In this document: piece after piece, positions 8,721 to 17,388 of the stretch
Numbering within the stretch: the stretch's first letter is position 1
Layout: the number at the start of each line of letters is the position of its first letter
IMG/VR virus record: IMGVR_UViG_3300024520_000313
Coordinates: 1 to 32,513 of that record
Length of the DNA stretch: 32,513 bases
Origin: a virus
Reading direction: 5' to 3' (one strand)
Program-made: the position numbers and the translations under genes
Notes under the pieces: generated by a model
Told to the model about the DNA's origin: nothing
Seen by the model: only the letters and a program-made list of their open reading frames with translations
Databases searched by the model: none

Positions 8721-10547
8721 CTAATCCACCAATTCAGTGATCGATGACGCGACTGTTATCTGGTTAACATCTGTAAAGGTTTCGATCTCAACTTCGTACT
8801 GGCGAAACTGACCGCCACTGGGGAAACGAAATGGTGTAGCATCGACACTGGTTGCGGTACCGATCAAGGTACCATCACCATACAATTTAATGACCACGTT
8901 CTGGGTCATTGGCACTGAAGGCGGGGTTATCAAAACACTGGCATTAACTGCAAATTCATTAACCTGATTGCCATTCAATTCACCACGGACAGACGAACCT
9001 AACAATACCCCATTGGCCGTAATAATATTTGCGATCAGGGTATTCAATGCCGCCAGCTCAGAGTTGGTTAGCAGCTCACCGTACTGGGCCAGAATCTTGC
9101 CACTGGTAATAGTTGCCAATGATCCAAGTGAAAATGTCTTCGACTTCCACTGATAAGCCAGTCGTTGCCCAGCCGCGTTAAACTCACTGATCACATTAAT
9201 ATTCAAGTCACTGGTTTCACTGATGTATAACCGATCATTCTCTGGATCGGTGTATACCGCATCAACATCAATATTGAAGTCACTGGCGGATATTTCATTG
9301 TTGGCTGTTTCGATAACCAACCCGGCATCATCAGTGAAGGCAATATACCGGGTATCCCAGTAACTTGCCCGCATCTGAGAGGGGTTTCGTTCCTGCCAAG
9401 TATCCCTGTCATACAGTGGCTCAGTCAGTAATGAGCTACCGCCATAACCAATCGAGTACAGTCCATCCGGGGTTGGGTAAATTACCCGGCCCTTCAGGGA
9501 CACAATGCCCTGTTTGCTGACACACGCCTGATGATCAGGAAGAACTGTCATCGTCATAGTCGATGGATGGTTGCCCACCAACAACAAGGGTCTGTCCAAG
9601 GTCGTCACGACAACGGTATTGCCGAACAGGCCACCCCCCACAATCGTATCGAAAGTCGCCAGCCGGTATTTGATGGGCCATGCGTGAGGCTGGTATGGTT
9701 CGCTGAATAGAATCTCAAATAAAGTGAACGCGACCATGATGCCGTTGCCCGCATCAATCAAGCCAAATATATTAGCAGGCGGTAAATCAAAATCAGTTGA
9801 CCCGACAACTTCACCCAGCAATGCGTCAATTACATTGTCTGTGTAAGTAGACGAAGGAGAGATTTCATCAACGAACCGGTAAGCTGTCTGGTTAACACCG
9901 ACACTGGATCGATAAATTCGAACAAACTGTATTGTATTGCGGGTAGTCCCTGCACCCGGATAAGTAATCTCCAAGGCTGATAAATCAACATTGCCGTCAC
10001 TGTGATCAACATTAATAATAGCCGATGCCGGACTGAGGGCGCTTTCCTCTCCCCAGACAGACACAAAGGTGTACACATACAGCGAGGGAATCACAGTGGT
10101 GCCAGCACCAGAGCTGCCAAGCGCAACCGTAGGGGCTGCTGTAGGGGCTGGTATGCCGACTAAAATACTGTTCTCGGGGAAGATATTCGATCCACCGTTA
10201 TCGACGCCTGTGAGATTGTCAGCGGCATTATCAGACGCTTGTAGCGTGCCGCTCTCGGTGTAGTAGATTCTGGAAGTCGTATCGTTGGCTATGGGCGCTT
10301 TAACAACATCGACATCAGTTGTCCATGTCAGGAATAAATCAGTGCCTGTCCCTTTATACAGGTAGATGGTTTCCAGCTTCGGAGTCGTAAGGGCTGGGAT
10401 AACATTCAGCACCTGACCACGCCATGACTGTAGCGCAAGCGAGGTCAGTTTCAGGTTCTCGGCAACCTGTCCCTGCTGACCGCCCAGCAGCCTTGAATCA
10501 ATCCTCGGGGCGATTCCCTGAAATTCGGATATCTGTATTCTAGCCAT
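8721..10547 (-). CDS. Large tail/virion structural protein, nozzle-like candidate (608 aa)
   Basis: The N-terminus MARIQISEFQGIAPRIDSRLL resembles a family of 600-700 aa structural proteins found beside tail adaptor genes in podoviruses. The rest is beta-rich, with WQERNPSQMRASYWDTRYIAF, a sequence style seen in tail-tube nozzle proteins analogous to T7 gp12. I chose the ATG at 10547. A TTG four codons upstream is possible, but the family-like N-terminus starts at the ATG. Neither has a strong Shine-Dalgarno. The start overlaps the end of the upstream gene by a few bases. The nozzle assignment is inferred from size, fold character and neighbours, not from a catalytic motif. Confidence 0.65.
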   Translation of the reverse strand: MARIQISEFQGIAPRIDSRLLGGQQGQVAENLKLTSLALQSWRGQVLNVIPALTTPKLETIYLYKGTGTDLFLTWTTDVDVVKAPIANDTTSRIYYTESGTLQASDNAADNLTGVDNGGSNIFPENSILVGIPAPTAAPTVALGSSGAGTTVIPSLYVYTFVSVWGEESALSPASAIINVDHSDGNVDLSALEITYPGAGTTRNTIQFVRIYRSSVGVNQTAYRFVDEISPSSTYTDNVIDALLGEVVGSTDFDLPPANIFGLIDAGNGIMVAFTLFEILFSEPYQPHAWPIKYRLATFDTIVGGGLFGNTVVVTTLDRPLLLVGNHPSTMTMTVLPDHQACVSKQGIVSLKGRVIYPTPDGLYSIGYGGSSLLTEPLYDRDTWQERNPSQMRASYWDTRYIAFTDDAGLVIETANNEISASDFNIDVDAVYTDPENDRLYISETSDLNINVISEFNAAGQRLAYQWKSKTFSLGSLATITSGKILAQYGELLTNSELAALNTLIANIITANGVLLGSSVRGELNGNQVNEFAVNASVLITPPSVPMTQNVVIKLYGDGTLIGTATSVDATPFRFPSGGQFRQYEVEIETFTDVNQITVASSITELVD

Positions 10548-11220
10548 TATTAGTTGCAAATACTGTCAGCTTCGGCGCTGCGCATTGCCCGTCCTCATTT
10601 AAGTTTTCCCTGATATTAGTTAACCGCTTATGCCACTCGGCAAGCTGCTCATCTGAAATCTCACCAAACCCTGAAGCGCTTTCCTCAAATGCAATGAGTG
10701 CATCAGTGTCTTCACCCATGTTAATCAGGCTTTGCTGGTTGGCCGATAACACATCCTGCCTGCTCAACCGCTCTGTAAAATGCCGCCTTTCTCCAGCCTC
10801 AAACTGTTCGCGGGTAAATTTAGGTAGCGCCTTGAAATGCTTGTATAAAACATTGAGTTCAGTAATAGCATCATTGATCAACTTCTTACTGTATGCCATT
10901 TCGCCTTTAGTTTTCTCGCGCTTAGCGTCTTCACGGCGTAGGTCATACTGGTTTAATCTTCCAGCCTCAATCTTGGCATTAATTTCATCCAAATCAATTT
11001 GATAGTTCGCCATAGAAAACTTTGCTTCCTGTAATGCCTGAATCCTATTTGACATACGCAATCCAATAGTCCGATATGCACGCTCAGGGGTGATAGACCC
11101 AGCGATTACAAACTTTTCAGTTTGATAGGCCGAATTTTCAAAGGGTATATCGAAGAAGGCATCGTTGACTTCATCCAGTATCGAATCAACCTGCTCTATT
11201 GTTTTTAGTTCTGAGGCCAT
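10540..11220 (-). CDS. Helical phage protein of unknown function (226 aa)
   Basis: This is a mostly helical, charged protein with a likely coiled coil around residues 60-130 (DEINAKIEAGRLNQYDLRRE) and an acidic C-terminal third. It starts with ATG inside the last codons of the Kelch-like fibre gene and overlaps the nozzle-like gene at its end. A coiled-coil protein directly after a fibre-type gene could be a fibre chaperone or a virion connector. No recognised domain supports either, so function is unknown. Confidence 0.55.
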   Translation of the reverse strand: MASELKTIEQVDSILDEVNDAFFDIPFENSAYQTEKFVIAGSITPERAYRTIGLRMSNRIQALQEAKFSMANYQIDLDEINAKIEAGRLNQYDLRREDAKREKTKGEMAYSKKLINDAITELNVLYKHFKALPKFTREQFEAGERRHFTERLSRQDVLSANQQSLINMGEDTDALIAFEESASGFGEISDEQLAEWHKRLTNIRENLNEDGQCAAPKLTVFATNNG

Positions 11221-12185
11221 TGTTGAATCCCTCCCATTTCCGCTGCGTTACCTTCTGGTAAAGATGCTGCGGGGTTTTCCGAAGTGTCGGTGGCGAAAAC
11301 AAGCCCATCTATATCTGTATACCAGAAAGGGGATATTCCGTTGAACCCACCACCAAAGTATCCTTTGAGCTTACCAGACACCCCGGTAAGTTGTCTCTTC
11401 ACCCTTGACAAGACAAGTGATGGCGAAAAGGCCAAATCTGTAGCAAAAGCTATGCCGGAGTAACTATTATAATAAACTGTGCCGGGATTGTTAAACGTGT
11501 TCGAACCACCAGCCCAGTACCCCTTAACTTCGCTGCAAACTCCCCCCGGCCCTACATTAATTTTATTTAAAATTGCCGTTGGATTGAATGATGTCTCTGT
11601 GTCAAACCGTATTCCGTCAATTTCAGTTGACGCCACACTGGTGAATCCTCCAGCAAAGTATCCATGAGTGCCACTGTTAACACCACCTGCAAGAACCGCT
11701 CTCGCGGAGGCCAAAGTCGCTGTAGGGTTTACCGTTAGATCGGTATCATATCGTATGCCGTCAATGGTGTTGCTGCGGGCGACAAAACTGAAATTACCAC
11801 CGCCCCAATATCCTTTCTGGGTTTGAAAGCTACTAACTCCACCTAGCTCCCTTCTTGCGCCACCAGCAAGCCCTGCCGCTGGATTAAATGCTGCAAGGGT
11901 TTCGAAGATCATACCGTCAATCGCATCGACTGGGACATCGAAAGACGTGGCAACAGAACCACCTCCACAATACCCCTTTACTCCAGAGCTGTTTCCTGCC
12001 AGATCACTTCTAAACACTGATAAAAGCGCAGCCGGGTTTATGGATGTCTCGCTTACATAATCAATGCCTTGGAAACCGGTTCGTACAACGAAACCATTGA
12101 ACCCACCGGCCCACCAACCCTTCTGAATTACTGGTACTGGTGCCTTACCGGCTACGAGAACACGCTGTGAAAACTGGGGTGACAT
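11205..12185 (-). CDS. Kelch-like six-repeat beta-propeller tail protein (326 aa)
   Basis: After a short N-terminus there are six repeats of roughly 45-55 residues. Each opens with KGY(W/F)(A/G)GG or a close variant, followed by ID(G)I.F.T, N(P)xAxL and a terminal (A/G)GG(V) turn. This is the pattern of Kelch-like beta-propellers found on phage fibres. The protein probably binds a receptor or sugar at the tail tip. I take the ATG at 12185, whose A is shared with the upstream TAA (TAATG). An in-frame TTG at 12224 would overlap the upstream gene by 40 bases and is less likely. A second propeller of another type lies two genes downstream. Confidence 0.7.
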   Translation of the reverse strand: MSPQFSQRVLVAGKAPVPVIQKGWWAGGFNGFVVRTGFQGIDYVSETSINPAALLSVFRSDLAGNSSGVKGYCGGGSVATSFDVPVDAIDGMIFETLAAFNPAAGLAGGARRELGGVSSFQTQKGYWGGGNFSFVARSNTIDGIRYDTDLTVNPTATLASARAVLAGGVNSGTHGYFAGGFTSVASTEIDGIRFDTETSFNPTAILNKINVGPGGVCSEVKGYWAGGSNTFNNPGTVYYNSYSGIAFATDLAFSPSLVLSRVKRQLTGVSGKLKGYFGGGFNGISPFWYTDIDGLVFATDTSENPAASLPEGNAAEMGGIQQWPQN

Positions 12186-13126
12186 TATACTGCGAAGTTC
12201 AGCCCACCCGAGAAGCCGAGCCAAGTACTCCCGCCATCGCGAGTGAGGAACAATACTACATCTTTACCAGCAGTCCATTCTGGCTCGGTGCCTGAGTCTA
12301 TCCACTCTATAGTGGGAGTCCAAAGGGGAGGGAAGTTCGCGGCATTTTGTAACTCCATCGTAAAACTGGTCACACGCCCTGAAGCGGCAGGATTGGTAAA
12401 GTTGAAAGTCGGTATACTGGTTAAAGGCCCGGTGCCGTGAAAATAAGTCGCTGCCGCTGTATCCAGTGCAATGCTTCCACCAAGCCCATAGGTATCAGCA
12501 TCTTCGCTGTATCCTGCGTTCAGGACTAATTCGGCATTTGCGACAAGATTGGCATTTGCAGTAATAATACCCGTTGCATCCAGAGTGCCCGTCATCACTA
12601 CATCACCACTGGAAATATCAAGGGTAAACCGGTTAGCATTGCCGCTATTCCCATCACGAAACGCGATGATACCGTCATTGTTTAGATCGAAGTTCCACTG
12701 GGTAGCATCAAAATAAACCTCGGCGTCTATACCGGTACCGAAGTTGAGTTGGATATTGTCATTGAACGTCAGGTCACCAAGCGACTTGATCGCGGCAACT
12801 GCTTTCAGAACCGCGTCAACATTCTGAGAAAACTCGGCCAGTGTGTCCCTAGTTAATCGCAGCCCCACGTTGTCAGCGGAAAGATAAGCATTGGCAATCG
12901 TCCCTTCCTGCCCGCGCACAATAGTGAACACGTCACCAGCCCTTGAGGTAACATCTACGATCTCGATGTTATTCGAAGCATCACTCAAAGTAGCCCGGAA
13001 AGTGTCTCCACCGCTTGGGTTAGGAAACAGGGCACCATCACCGGATTGAACCGTCAGGGATGTTGCAACAGCCGAAATTCCTGCAACAAGTGTTGATTCC
13101 GCATTATTTTCAAACAGGAATGTCAT
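12185..13126 (-). CDS. Tail fibre / minor tail protein (313 aa)
   Basis: Residues 1-95 (LFENNAESTLVAGISAVATS, IVDVTSRAGDVFTIVRGQEG) match a module common at the head of phage fibre and tail proteins, in which an IVRGQEGT segment ends the domain. A short helix (EFSQNVDAVLKAVAAI) leads into a beta-rich middle with repeated GTLDA/TANANL strands, and an all-beta C-terminus ends WLGFSGGLNFAV. Start and upstream stop overlap as TAATG, with GGAGA eight bases ahead. Its place between the adaptor genes and the Kelch-like protein suggests a tail-side structural or receptor-binding protein. Confidence 0.65.
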   Translation of the reverse strand: MTFLFENNAESTLVAGISAVATSLTVQSGDGALFPNPSGGDTFRATLSDASNNIEIVDVTSRAGDVFTIVRGQEGTIANAYLSADNVGLRLTRDTLAEFSQNVDAVLKAVAAIKSLGDLTFNDNIQLNFGTGIDAEVYFDATQWNFDLNNDGIIAFRDGNSGNANRFTLDISSGDVVMTGTLDATGIITANANLVANAELVLNAGYSEDADTYGLGGSIALDTAAATYFHGTGPLTSIPTFNFTNPAASGRVTSFTMELQNAANFPPLWTPTIEWIDSGTEPEWTAGKDVVLFLTRDGGSTWLGFSGGLNFAV

Positions 13127-13800
13127 TAGTAGTATCTCCGGGTACGGTAATTGCCAAACCCAAATGGTGACAAACCCGTGCTGGAATTAACTGTATTGGC
13201 CTTAACGTCACGGGTACGTGCTTCCATCCAGCCATTAATAAACTCACCACGGTGGAACTTGACCATATTTGGCGCACTCCACGCCCTGCCATTCATTACC
13301 TGTAGCCGCGCTATTGCGCCATGGGCTATCGGTTCCAGCCAGTCATTGAACAGGAAGTCCGGCCCATCTAATGCTGCCTTGGTAGGCTTCAACACCGCCC
13401 AAAGCTGGTAGTTGTAAACCAGATCAGGGGTCGGTAGCAACGTAATGGTCTGCGGGGTATTTTGCAGGAAGTACCGGGGGTGATCGCTTTCCTGCTGCTC
13501 CCGAAACCGGTCATAGTGGTTCCATGGAATAGCTGGAAGTGGCCGGTGACTTGCGCCCTGTCCGGCAGTCACTTCCTGAATCTTGTGCAGGGCTATCATT
13601 TCCGAACCAGCCGGTACCACAATCGTGTACTCAGACTGGTCGGCAATAGAATCAAGGTCAGCCAGCCGTAGCCGGTAGACTCTGGACTGGTTACAGAACT
13701 CGATAGCTGATAAACGTATTGCGTTCTCGGCCTGTGAGATAGGGCACCCGGCAACATCCGGCATGACCACATGCAAATAATCTTCCCAATTAACCGCCAC
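13126..13800 (-). CDS. Tail/adaptor structural protein (224 aa)
   Basis: The protein begins VAVNWEDYLHVVMPDVAGCP, followed by ISQAENAIRLSAIEFCNQSR, a style seen in phage head-tail adaptor and tail-tube proteins. It ends in a basic RTRRYY tail. I prefer the GTG at 13800, which has GGAG seven bases upstream and only an 11-base overlap. An in-frame ATG at 13842 would add 14 residues inside the upstream gene. It follows another adaptor-like protein directly. Likely role: part of the connector between portal and tail. The exact T7 equivalent (gp11-like tail tubular A) is inferred from order. Confidence 0.6.
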   Translation of the reverse strand: MAVNWEDYLHVVMPDVAGCPISQAENAIRLSAIEFCNQSRVYRLRLADLDSIADQSEYTIVVPAGSEMIALHKIQEVTAGQGASHRPLPAIPWNHYDRFREQQESDHPRYFLQNTPQTITLLPTPDLVYNYQLWAVLKPTKAALDGPDFLFNDWLEPIAHGAIARLQVMNGRAWSAPNMVKFHRGEFINGWMEARTRDVKANTVNSSTGLSPFGFGNYRTRRYY

Positions 13801-14452
13801 TTGCGTTCTCCTGTGTCTCCACGCTTGGGGTAAACAGGACATCGCGTTGGAACTTCTGACCCATCATTTGATAGAAGGATGACTCATGTATCGCCGCCCT
13901 GTTCTGACTGGTACGCGAATCAAATTCAATGGCATACGCCCTGTACATGCACCACTGAACAATGTGGCTTTTGTAGATATCGCGCAGATCGAGCGTATCG
14001 CCGGGAGCGGCTATTGCGGTTGGCACAATCGATATCTTAACCTCAAGGTAGCCTGTGCCATCCGAAGGTGGATCGACGTAAAAAGTGCGCGGTGCGCGGT
14101 CGTCGTAGGTGAAATTCTTTACAGCCACTGCCTGTACAGCAGCAGTGTAATTGAATGAAAACAGGTCAAGTGCTTCTTCCGTACAGGCAAGCACTTGACG
14201 ACCCGCTGTCAGGCCATCAGTTCCCATGTTCCGCGTTACATCAAGCAGCCTGATGGAATTTGCCGGTGCCGACTGTAAGGCACCAGCAACCATCTGCATG
14301 ACGGTGGTTTGTGAGTTGGCATCCGGCCTGATCGATACAATCATCTGCTGTGCAGAATCAATGTAATCAAACAGCGCTGCTTCGTCCCAAGTTACCTGTC
14401 CTACATCGTTTAGCTGTTTGTTAACTTCGGAGATAATGTCCGAGGCTAACAT
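13790..14452 (-). CDS. Head-tail adaptor protein, DUF6682-like (220 aa)
   Basis: The sequence opens LASDIISEVNKQLNDVGQVTWDE, continues with LFDYIDSAQQMIVSIRPDAN, and has a later YKSHIVQWCMYRAYAIE helix. This layout is typical of a phage adaptor family annotated as DUF6682: an N-terminal helical bundle, a beta insertion with FYVDPPSDG, and a C-terminal helix. It would sit beneath the portal. It begins one base into the upstream stop (TGATG), with AAGGA about six bases before the ATG. Assignment is from remembered family features. Confidence 0.65.
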   Translation of the reverse strand: MLASDIISEVNKQLNDVGQVTWDEAALFDYIDSAQQMIVSIRPDANSQTTVMQMVAGALQSAPANSIRLLDVTRNMGTDGLTAGRQVLACTEEALDLFSFNYTAAVQAVAVKNFTYDDRAPRTFYVDPPSDGTGYLEVKISIVPTAIAAPGDTLDLRDIYKSHIVQWCMYRAYAIEFDSRTSQNRAAIHESSFYQMMGQKFQRDVLFTPSVETQENASGG

Positions 14453-14700
14453 CAGGTTTCCTTAACCGCCTTTTTCTTTTTCGGTTTCGCCGTATCCGCT
14501 TTCTTGGCCTGCCGTGCAGTACCTTTTTCCTTAGCCTTTTCGATTACATCGGGGGTGCTTGCTGGTGCTGGTTTATCCAAACGGATATACCTGCATGAGT
14601 CGCGGAACTCATATTGAACATCAGCAGTAACTAAGATTTCATTGCCGGAATGACGATCTAACACATAAAACGACTCACCCGCTGGGCTTCTTAAACTCAT
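14452..14700 (-). CDS. Small virion-region protein with Lys/Ala-rich tail (82 aa)
   Basis: Residues 1-45 look like a small beta domain (ESFYVLDRHSGNEILVTADV). The last 35 residues are Lys/Ala-rich (KPKKKKAVKET) and probably disordered, with potential nucleic-acid or acidic-surface contacts. It is the first gene after the intrinsic terminator that follows the capsid gene, and GGAGA lies five bases before the ATG. Function unknown; a minor head protein is plausible from context. Confidence 0.6.
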   Translation of the reverse strand: MSLRSPAGESFYVLDRHSGNEILVTADVQYEFRDSCRYIRLDKPAPASTPDVIEKAKEKGTARQAKKADTAKPKKKKAVKET

Positions 14701-14716
14701 GTCACTCTCCAGTAGT

Positions 14717-14748
14717 AAAAAAACCCCGACCGTAAAGCTAGGCCGGGG
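14717..14748 (-). terminator. Intrinsic terminator after the major capsid gene
   Basis: On the minus strand CCCCGGCC, a 9-base loop and GGTCGGGG form an 8-bp stem with one G-T wobble, followed at once by seven T residues. It begins nine bases past the capsid stop codon. It likely lets most transcripts end after capsid, with read-through feeding the tail genes, giving high capsid dosage. Confidence 0.9.
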
Positions 14749-14756
14749 CCATCATT

Positions 14757-15725
14757 TTACACTTTTTTGACAACACCTGTTGTCAGGTAAGCGCCCTGAA
14801 TTACCTTGTAGCCGTACACGTTCAAGCCACGAATTAACTGGCCGAAAGTGTCCGGGTTAGGCAAAGTTTCCATCTTGGTCATTTGCGCGGCAAATGTCAG
14901 GCCAGCGTTGTGACCCCCAATAGGCTTATACAGAGTTGCCGTACCCTCGGTGATGCCGACGATGTTGTTCGACAGATAGATGTAAAACCGGTCTATCATG
15001 CCAACCAAACCGTTACGGGCAATCGACGTGCTGTCACCTGCCAGCGATGCGTCTTTCAGATCAGACTTCTTGATCCGTCCGATCATCCATGCGGGCATAA
15101 CCAGCCAGCGGCCAGTCTCAGGGACGTTCTGCTCATCCAGAACAGTACCCATGTCGATGATGTAATCGAGGATATTGGTGGCATCAACCAAAACGGCATT
15201 GGAACCATTGGTGCCAGTAGCGCCCAGATCGATATCGCCGGAGATTGCACCAGCAGTTTGGCCTTTATTGGCCGCAACAACATCGGTGATGATGTTGGTC
15301 AGAACATCAAGGTCAACCGCGATTTTCATCTGTTCCGAAGCGTCCTCGGCCCAGTCGTCCATCAGGTTGATATCGGCCTGCATCGCATCCACGTCATCGA
15401 GAGTGAACGCAAAGTACTTGCCTTTGTTGATGTCGAGCGAGGTGTTAGCCTGCTCAGGGGTTTCGTAAGAAAGCGCTTGACCGATCTGGTAGTTGTTGAT
15501 CAGCAATGTTGGGGTGTTACGAATGATAACTGTATCACCGTAATCGCTGATTTCACCTTCGTAGTCGGTGTTCGCAATAGCCCCGAAAACGGTCGCCGTG
15601 TAGAATTTCTCTACCAGCTTGCCTGACCATACTTCAGGGATAAACTTGGATGTGGAATCGGACGCCAGCGATGGATACGCTGCGGCGTTCTGCCAGTCCG
15701 ATGCCGATCTTGTAATACCAGCCAT
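14757..15725 (-). CDS. Major capsid protein, HK97 fold (322 aa)
   Basis: The N-terminal segment SKFIPEVWSGKLVEKFYTAT, then NTDYEGEISDYGDTVIIR, is the hallmark start of a widespread HK97-fold coat protein family: an N-arm and E-loop region followed by strands. The length of 322 aa fits. Its C-terminus (NVYGYKVIQGAYLTTG) also fits the family's final strands. It lies just after the scaffold gene and before a strong terminator, the standard arrangement for the most abundant virion protein. AGGAG lies six bases before the ATG, but within an inverted repeat (see separate entry). Confidence 0.92.
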   Translation of the reverse strand: MAGITRSASDWQNAAAYPSLASDSTSKFIPEVWSGKLVEKFYTATVFGAIANTDYEGEISDYGDTVIIRNTPTLLINNYQIGQALSYETPEQANTSLDINKGKYFAFTLDDVDAMQADINLMDDWAEDASEQMKIAVDLDVLTNIITDVVAANKGQTAGAISGDIDLGATGTNGSNAVLVDATNILDYIIDMGTVLDEQNVPETGRWLVMPAWMIGRIKKSDLKDASLAGDSTSIARNGLVGMIDRFYIYLSNNIVGITEGTATLYKPIGGHNAGLTFAAQMTKMETLPNPDTFGQLIRGLNVYGYKVIQGAYLTTGVVKKV

Positions 15726-15747
15726 GATTGACTCCTATTCGCAGGAG
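15726..15747 (-). promoter_or_regulatory. Capsid-gene ribosome site inside an inverted repeat
   Basis: On the minus strand CTCCT-GCGAAT-AGGAG forms a perfect 5-bp stem with a 6-base loop. The AGGAG half is the Shine-Dalgarno of the major capsid gene, six bases before its ATG. Folding would hide the ribosome site. Whether this regulates translation or is incidental cannot be told from sequence. Confidence 0.45.
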
Positions 15748-15758
15748 CCACAAGTAGG

Positions 15759-16604
15759 TTACCGCACACGGCCCTCACTTGTCGCTCGGAAGATTTTCAT
15801 TTCGATCTGGCGTTTGAGTTCATCCTGACCCTTATACTTACCGAGCTTGCAATCGTCGTAAAACTGCGTGACTGCCTGCTTGGAAAGGATCACATTAGCA
15901 TCCCCCTCACCACCATCCGGTAACACATTGGATGTTGTTGTGGTGTCTGGGTAATGACTCACATCACCTGACCTACCTTTCCAAGAGATAAAGAAACTTG
16001 CGACAGTTTTAGCATCGAACTTTTTTTGAGCATCGGACAAAAAGACCTGCCTTTGTCTGCCTGTCAGCGGCATTTCTTCGGCTAACCAAGCATGGAAGTT
16101 CTCATCTTCGTTGACATCTTCCCAGCCCGGTACAGTTTTGTTCAGGTAGTCGTAAAAATCGTCTTCCCTACTTCTGACCTGTGACTGAGTAATGTCATCA
16201 AATTTGCCCTGCAACTCCTTCAATTCGCTTGCAACAGTTGAGGTACCTGCTGATTTCGCTTCGGCTACCCTTGTCACCATATCCAAGAAATCCTGACCAT
16301 ACTCTTCAATTTCAGCTTCAGTGAAGACAGGTGCCTGCGCCGCAGGCGTTTCAGGTATTTCCGGTTTGGATTCAAGTGCTTCAACCCGAGCCAGTAAATC
16401 CTCTTTGTCGTTGCGCAATTCAGTGACGGTTTTGTCATGGGCCTTTTTCATCCCCTTAAACCGCTTTTCCCAATCCACCTGATCAGAGGCTGGAGCTGGA
16501 TCATCACCGTCAGGTACCGCCGCTACGGGTGGGTTACCTGCGATTTGGTTCTGAAGTGCTAATGCTTTATCTGCCTGTTCCTGTACCGCCTTGGGTAATG
16601 CCAT
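15759..16604 (-). CDS. Capsid scaffold protein (281 aa)
   Basis: This is an acidic, mostly helical protein. It has a Pro/Asp-rich segment at residues about 25-42, a coiled coil at about 50-85 (FKGMKKAHDKTVTELRNDKE), a second Pro-rich hinge and a C-terminal basic helix (GQDELKRQIEMKIFRATSEG). This composition and its place immediately before the major capsid gene are typical of phage scaffolds, which guide procapsid assembly and then leave. I start it at the ATG at 16604, which has GGAG six bases ahead. An in-frame TTG at 16616 overlaps that ribosome site and is unlikely. Confidence 0.85.
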   Translation of the reverse strand: MALPKAVQEQADKALALQNQIAGNPPVAAVPDGDDPAPASDQVDWEKRFKGMKKAHDKTVTELRNDKEDLLARVEALESKPEIPETPAAQAPVFTEAEIEEYGQDFLDMVTRVAEAKSAGTSTVASELKELQGKFDDITQSQVRSREDDFYDYLNKTVPGWEDVNEDENFHAWLAEEMPLTGRQRQVFLSDAQKKFDAKTVASFFISWKGRSGDVSHYPDTTTTSNVLPDGGEGDANVILSKQAVTQFYDDCKLGKYKGQDELKRQIEMKIFRATSEGRVR

Positions 16605-16641
16605 CAGTTGCTCCAATAATGGTCGGCTTGGCCGGATTATG

Positions 16642-16659
16642 AAAATCCCCCTGCGGGGA
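16642..16659 (-). terminator. Possible weak intrinsic terminator before the scaffold gene
   Basis: On the minus strand TCCCC-GCAG-GGGGA is followed by TTTTC. The 5-bp GC stem and short T run make a weak terminator or pause site in the roughly 110-base gap between the 72-aa gene and scaffold. Confidence 0.35.
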
Positions 16660-16715
16660 GGTTACGCCAAACTCTCAAGATGTGGTCGTATTACGGACAC
16701 CCATTGAGTGATCGG

Positions 16716-16934
16716 CTACAAGCGCTTTGAGTCCTCGGCTACCTTCAGGATTTCGTTCAAGTCCTGAGACTGCCCTTGGCACCAACGCACCATGTATTCT
16801 TCTTTCGCCGTACTGCCGTCTTCACGGGTTCTGGCTAAACAATCTGCTAACCATAGCAAGATCATTTTAAAATTCTGATTGCCCTTTAAATTGGCAAATG
16901 CCAGCAATGTTTTCTCATCGGGTCTATAAATCAT
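16716..16934 (-). CDS. Small helical phage protein of unknown function (72 aa)
   Basis: A compact, probably helical protein (NLKGNQNFKMILLWLADCLA, then ARTREDGSTAKEEYMVRWCQGQ, then an amphipathic C-terminal helix). The tail GQSQDLNEILKVAEDS resembles small proteins seen upstream of scaffold genes in other phages, but no function is known to me. It overlaps the upstream gene by 11 bases and lies in the run of small genes between the fibre and scaffold. Confidence 0.55.
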   Translation of the reverse strand: MIYRPDEKTLLAFANLKGNQNFKMILLWLADCLARTREDGSTAKEEYMVRWCQGQSQDLNEILKVAEDSKRL

Positions 16935-17388
16935 CAGTCGCGATCAGAATGGCAATAATCTCATCATCGTCATTGAACACCGATTCCTTGATTTTTTCAA
17001 CCTTTTTTCGCTCTTTCAGCACTCTATTAAACAGCTCTCTGCGGGCTTTTCGTTCACTTATACCCAGTTTTTCCACAGCCTGCTTGATTGCAGCCTCTAC
17101 TCCCGGTGCCGCGTCAATAAATTCAGTTGGTGTCTGATATGGTTTGAGGTTGTAAGTTTGGTCTTCAATTTCCAACTCAACGTCTTCCACTTCCCGGTCG
17201 GCGTCTTGAGGCAGATACATGGTCTGCGTAATTGGCTTAACAATATCATCGAATAACTCACTGATTGGTACTAGCCGCTGGAACTGGCTACCACCAAAAT
17301 CAATAACCTGAAATCTTACACCAAGCCCATCGGTTGCTAAGAATCCAGTAGTCTTACCCAGACCATCAGTAGCAAGCAGCATTGGCAT
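16924..17388 (-). CDS. Virion-region protein of unknown function (154 aa)
   Basis: The N-terminus has two similar short repeats (LLATDGLGKTTG and FLATDGLGVRFQ), then an acidic central region and a basic helical C-terminal third (ISERKARRELFNRVLKERKK). The repeated ATDGLG suggests beta turns. Its start overlaps the upstream stop as TAATG, so it is coupled to the 141-aa gene. No family recognised. Confidence 0.55.
   Translation of the reverse strand: MPMLLATDGLGKTTGFLATDGLGVRFQVIDFGGSQFQRLVPISELFDDIVKPITQTMYLPQDADREVEDVELEIEDQTYNLKPYQTPTEFIDAAPGVEAAIKQAVEKLGISERKARRELFNRVLKERKKVEKIKESVFNDDDEIIAILIATDDL

Noticed and set aside
14883-15626. 247-aa plus-strand frame opposite the capsid gene
   Set aside because: It lies wholly within the well-supported major capsid gene and shows no protein-like features.
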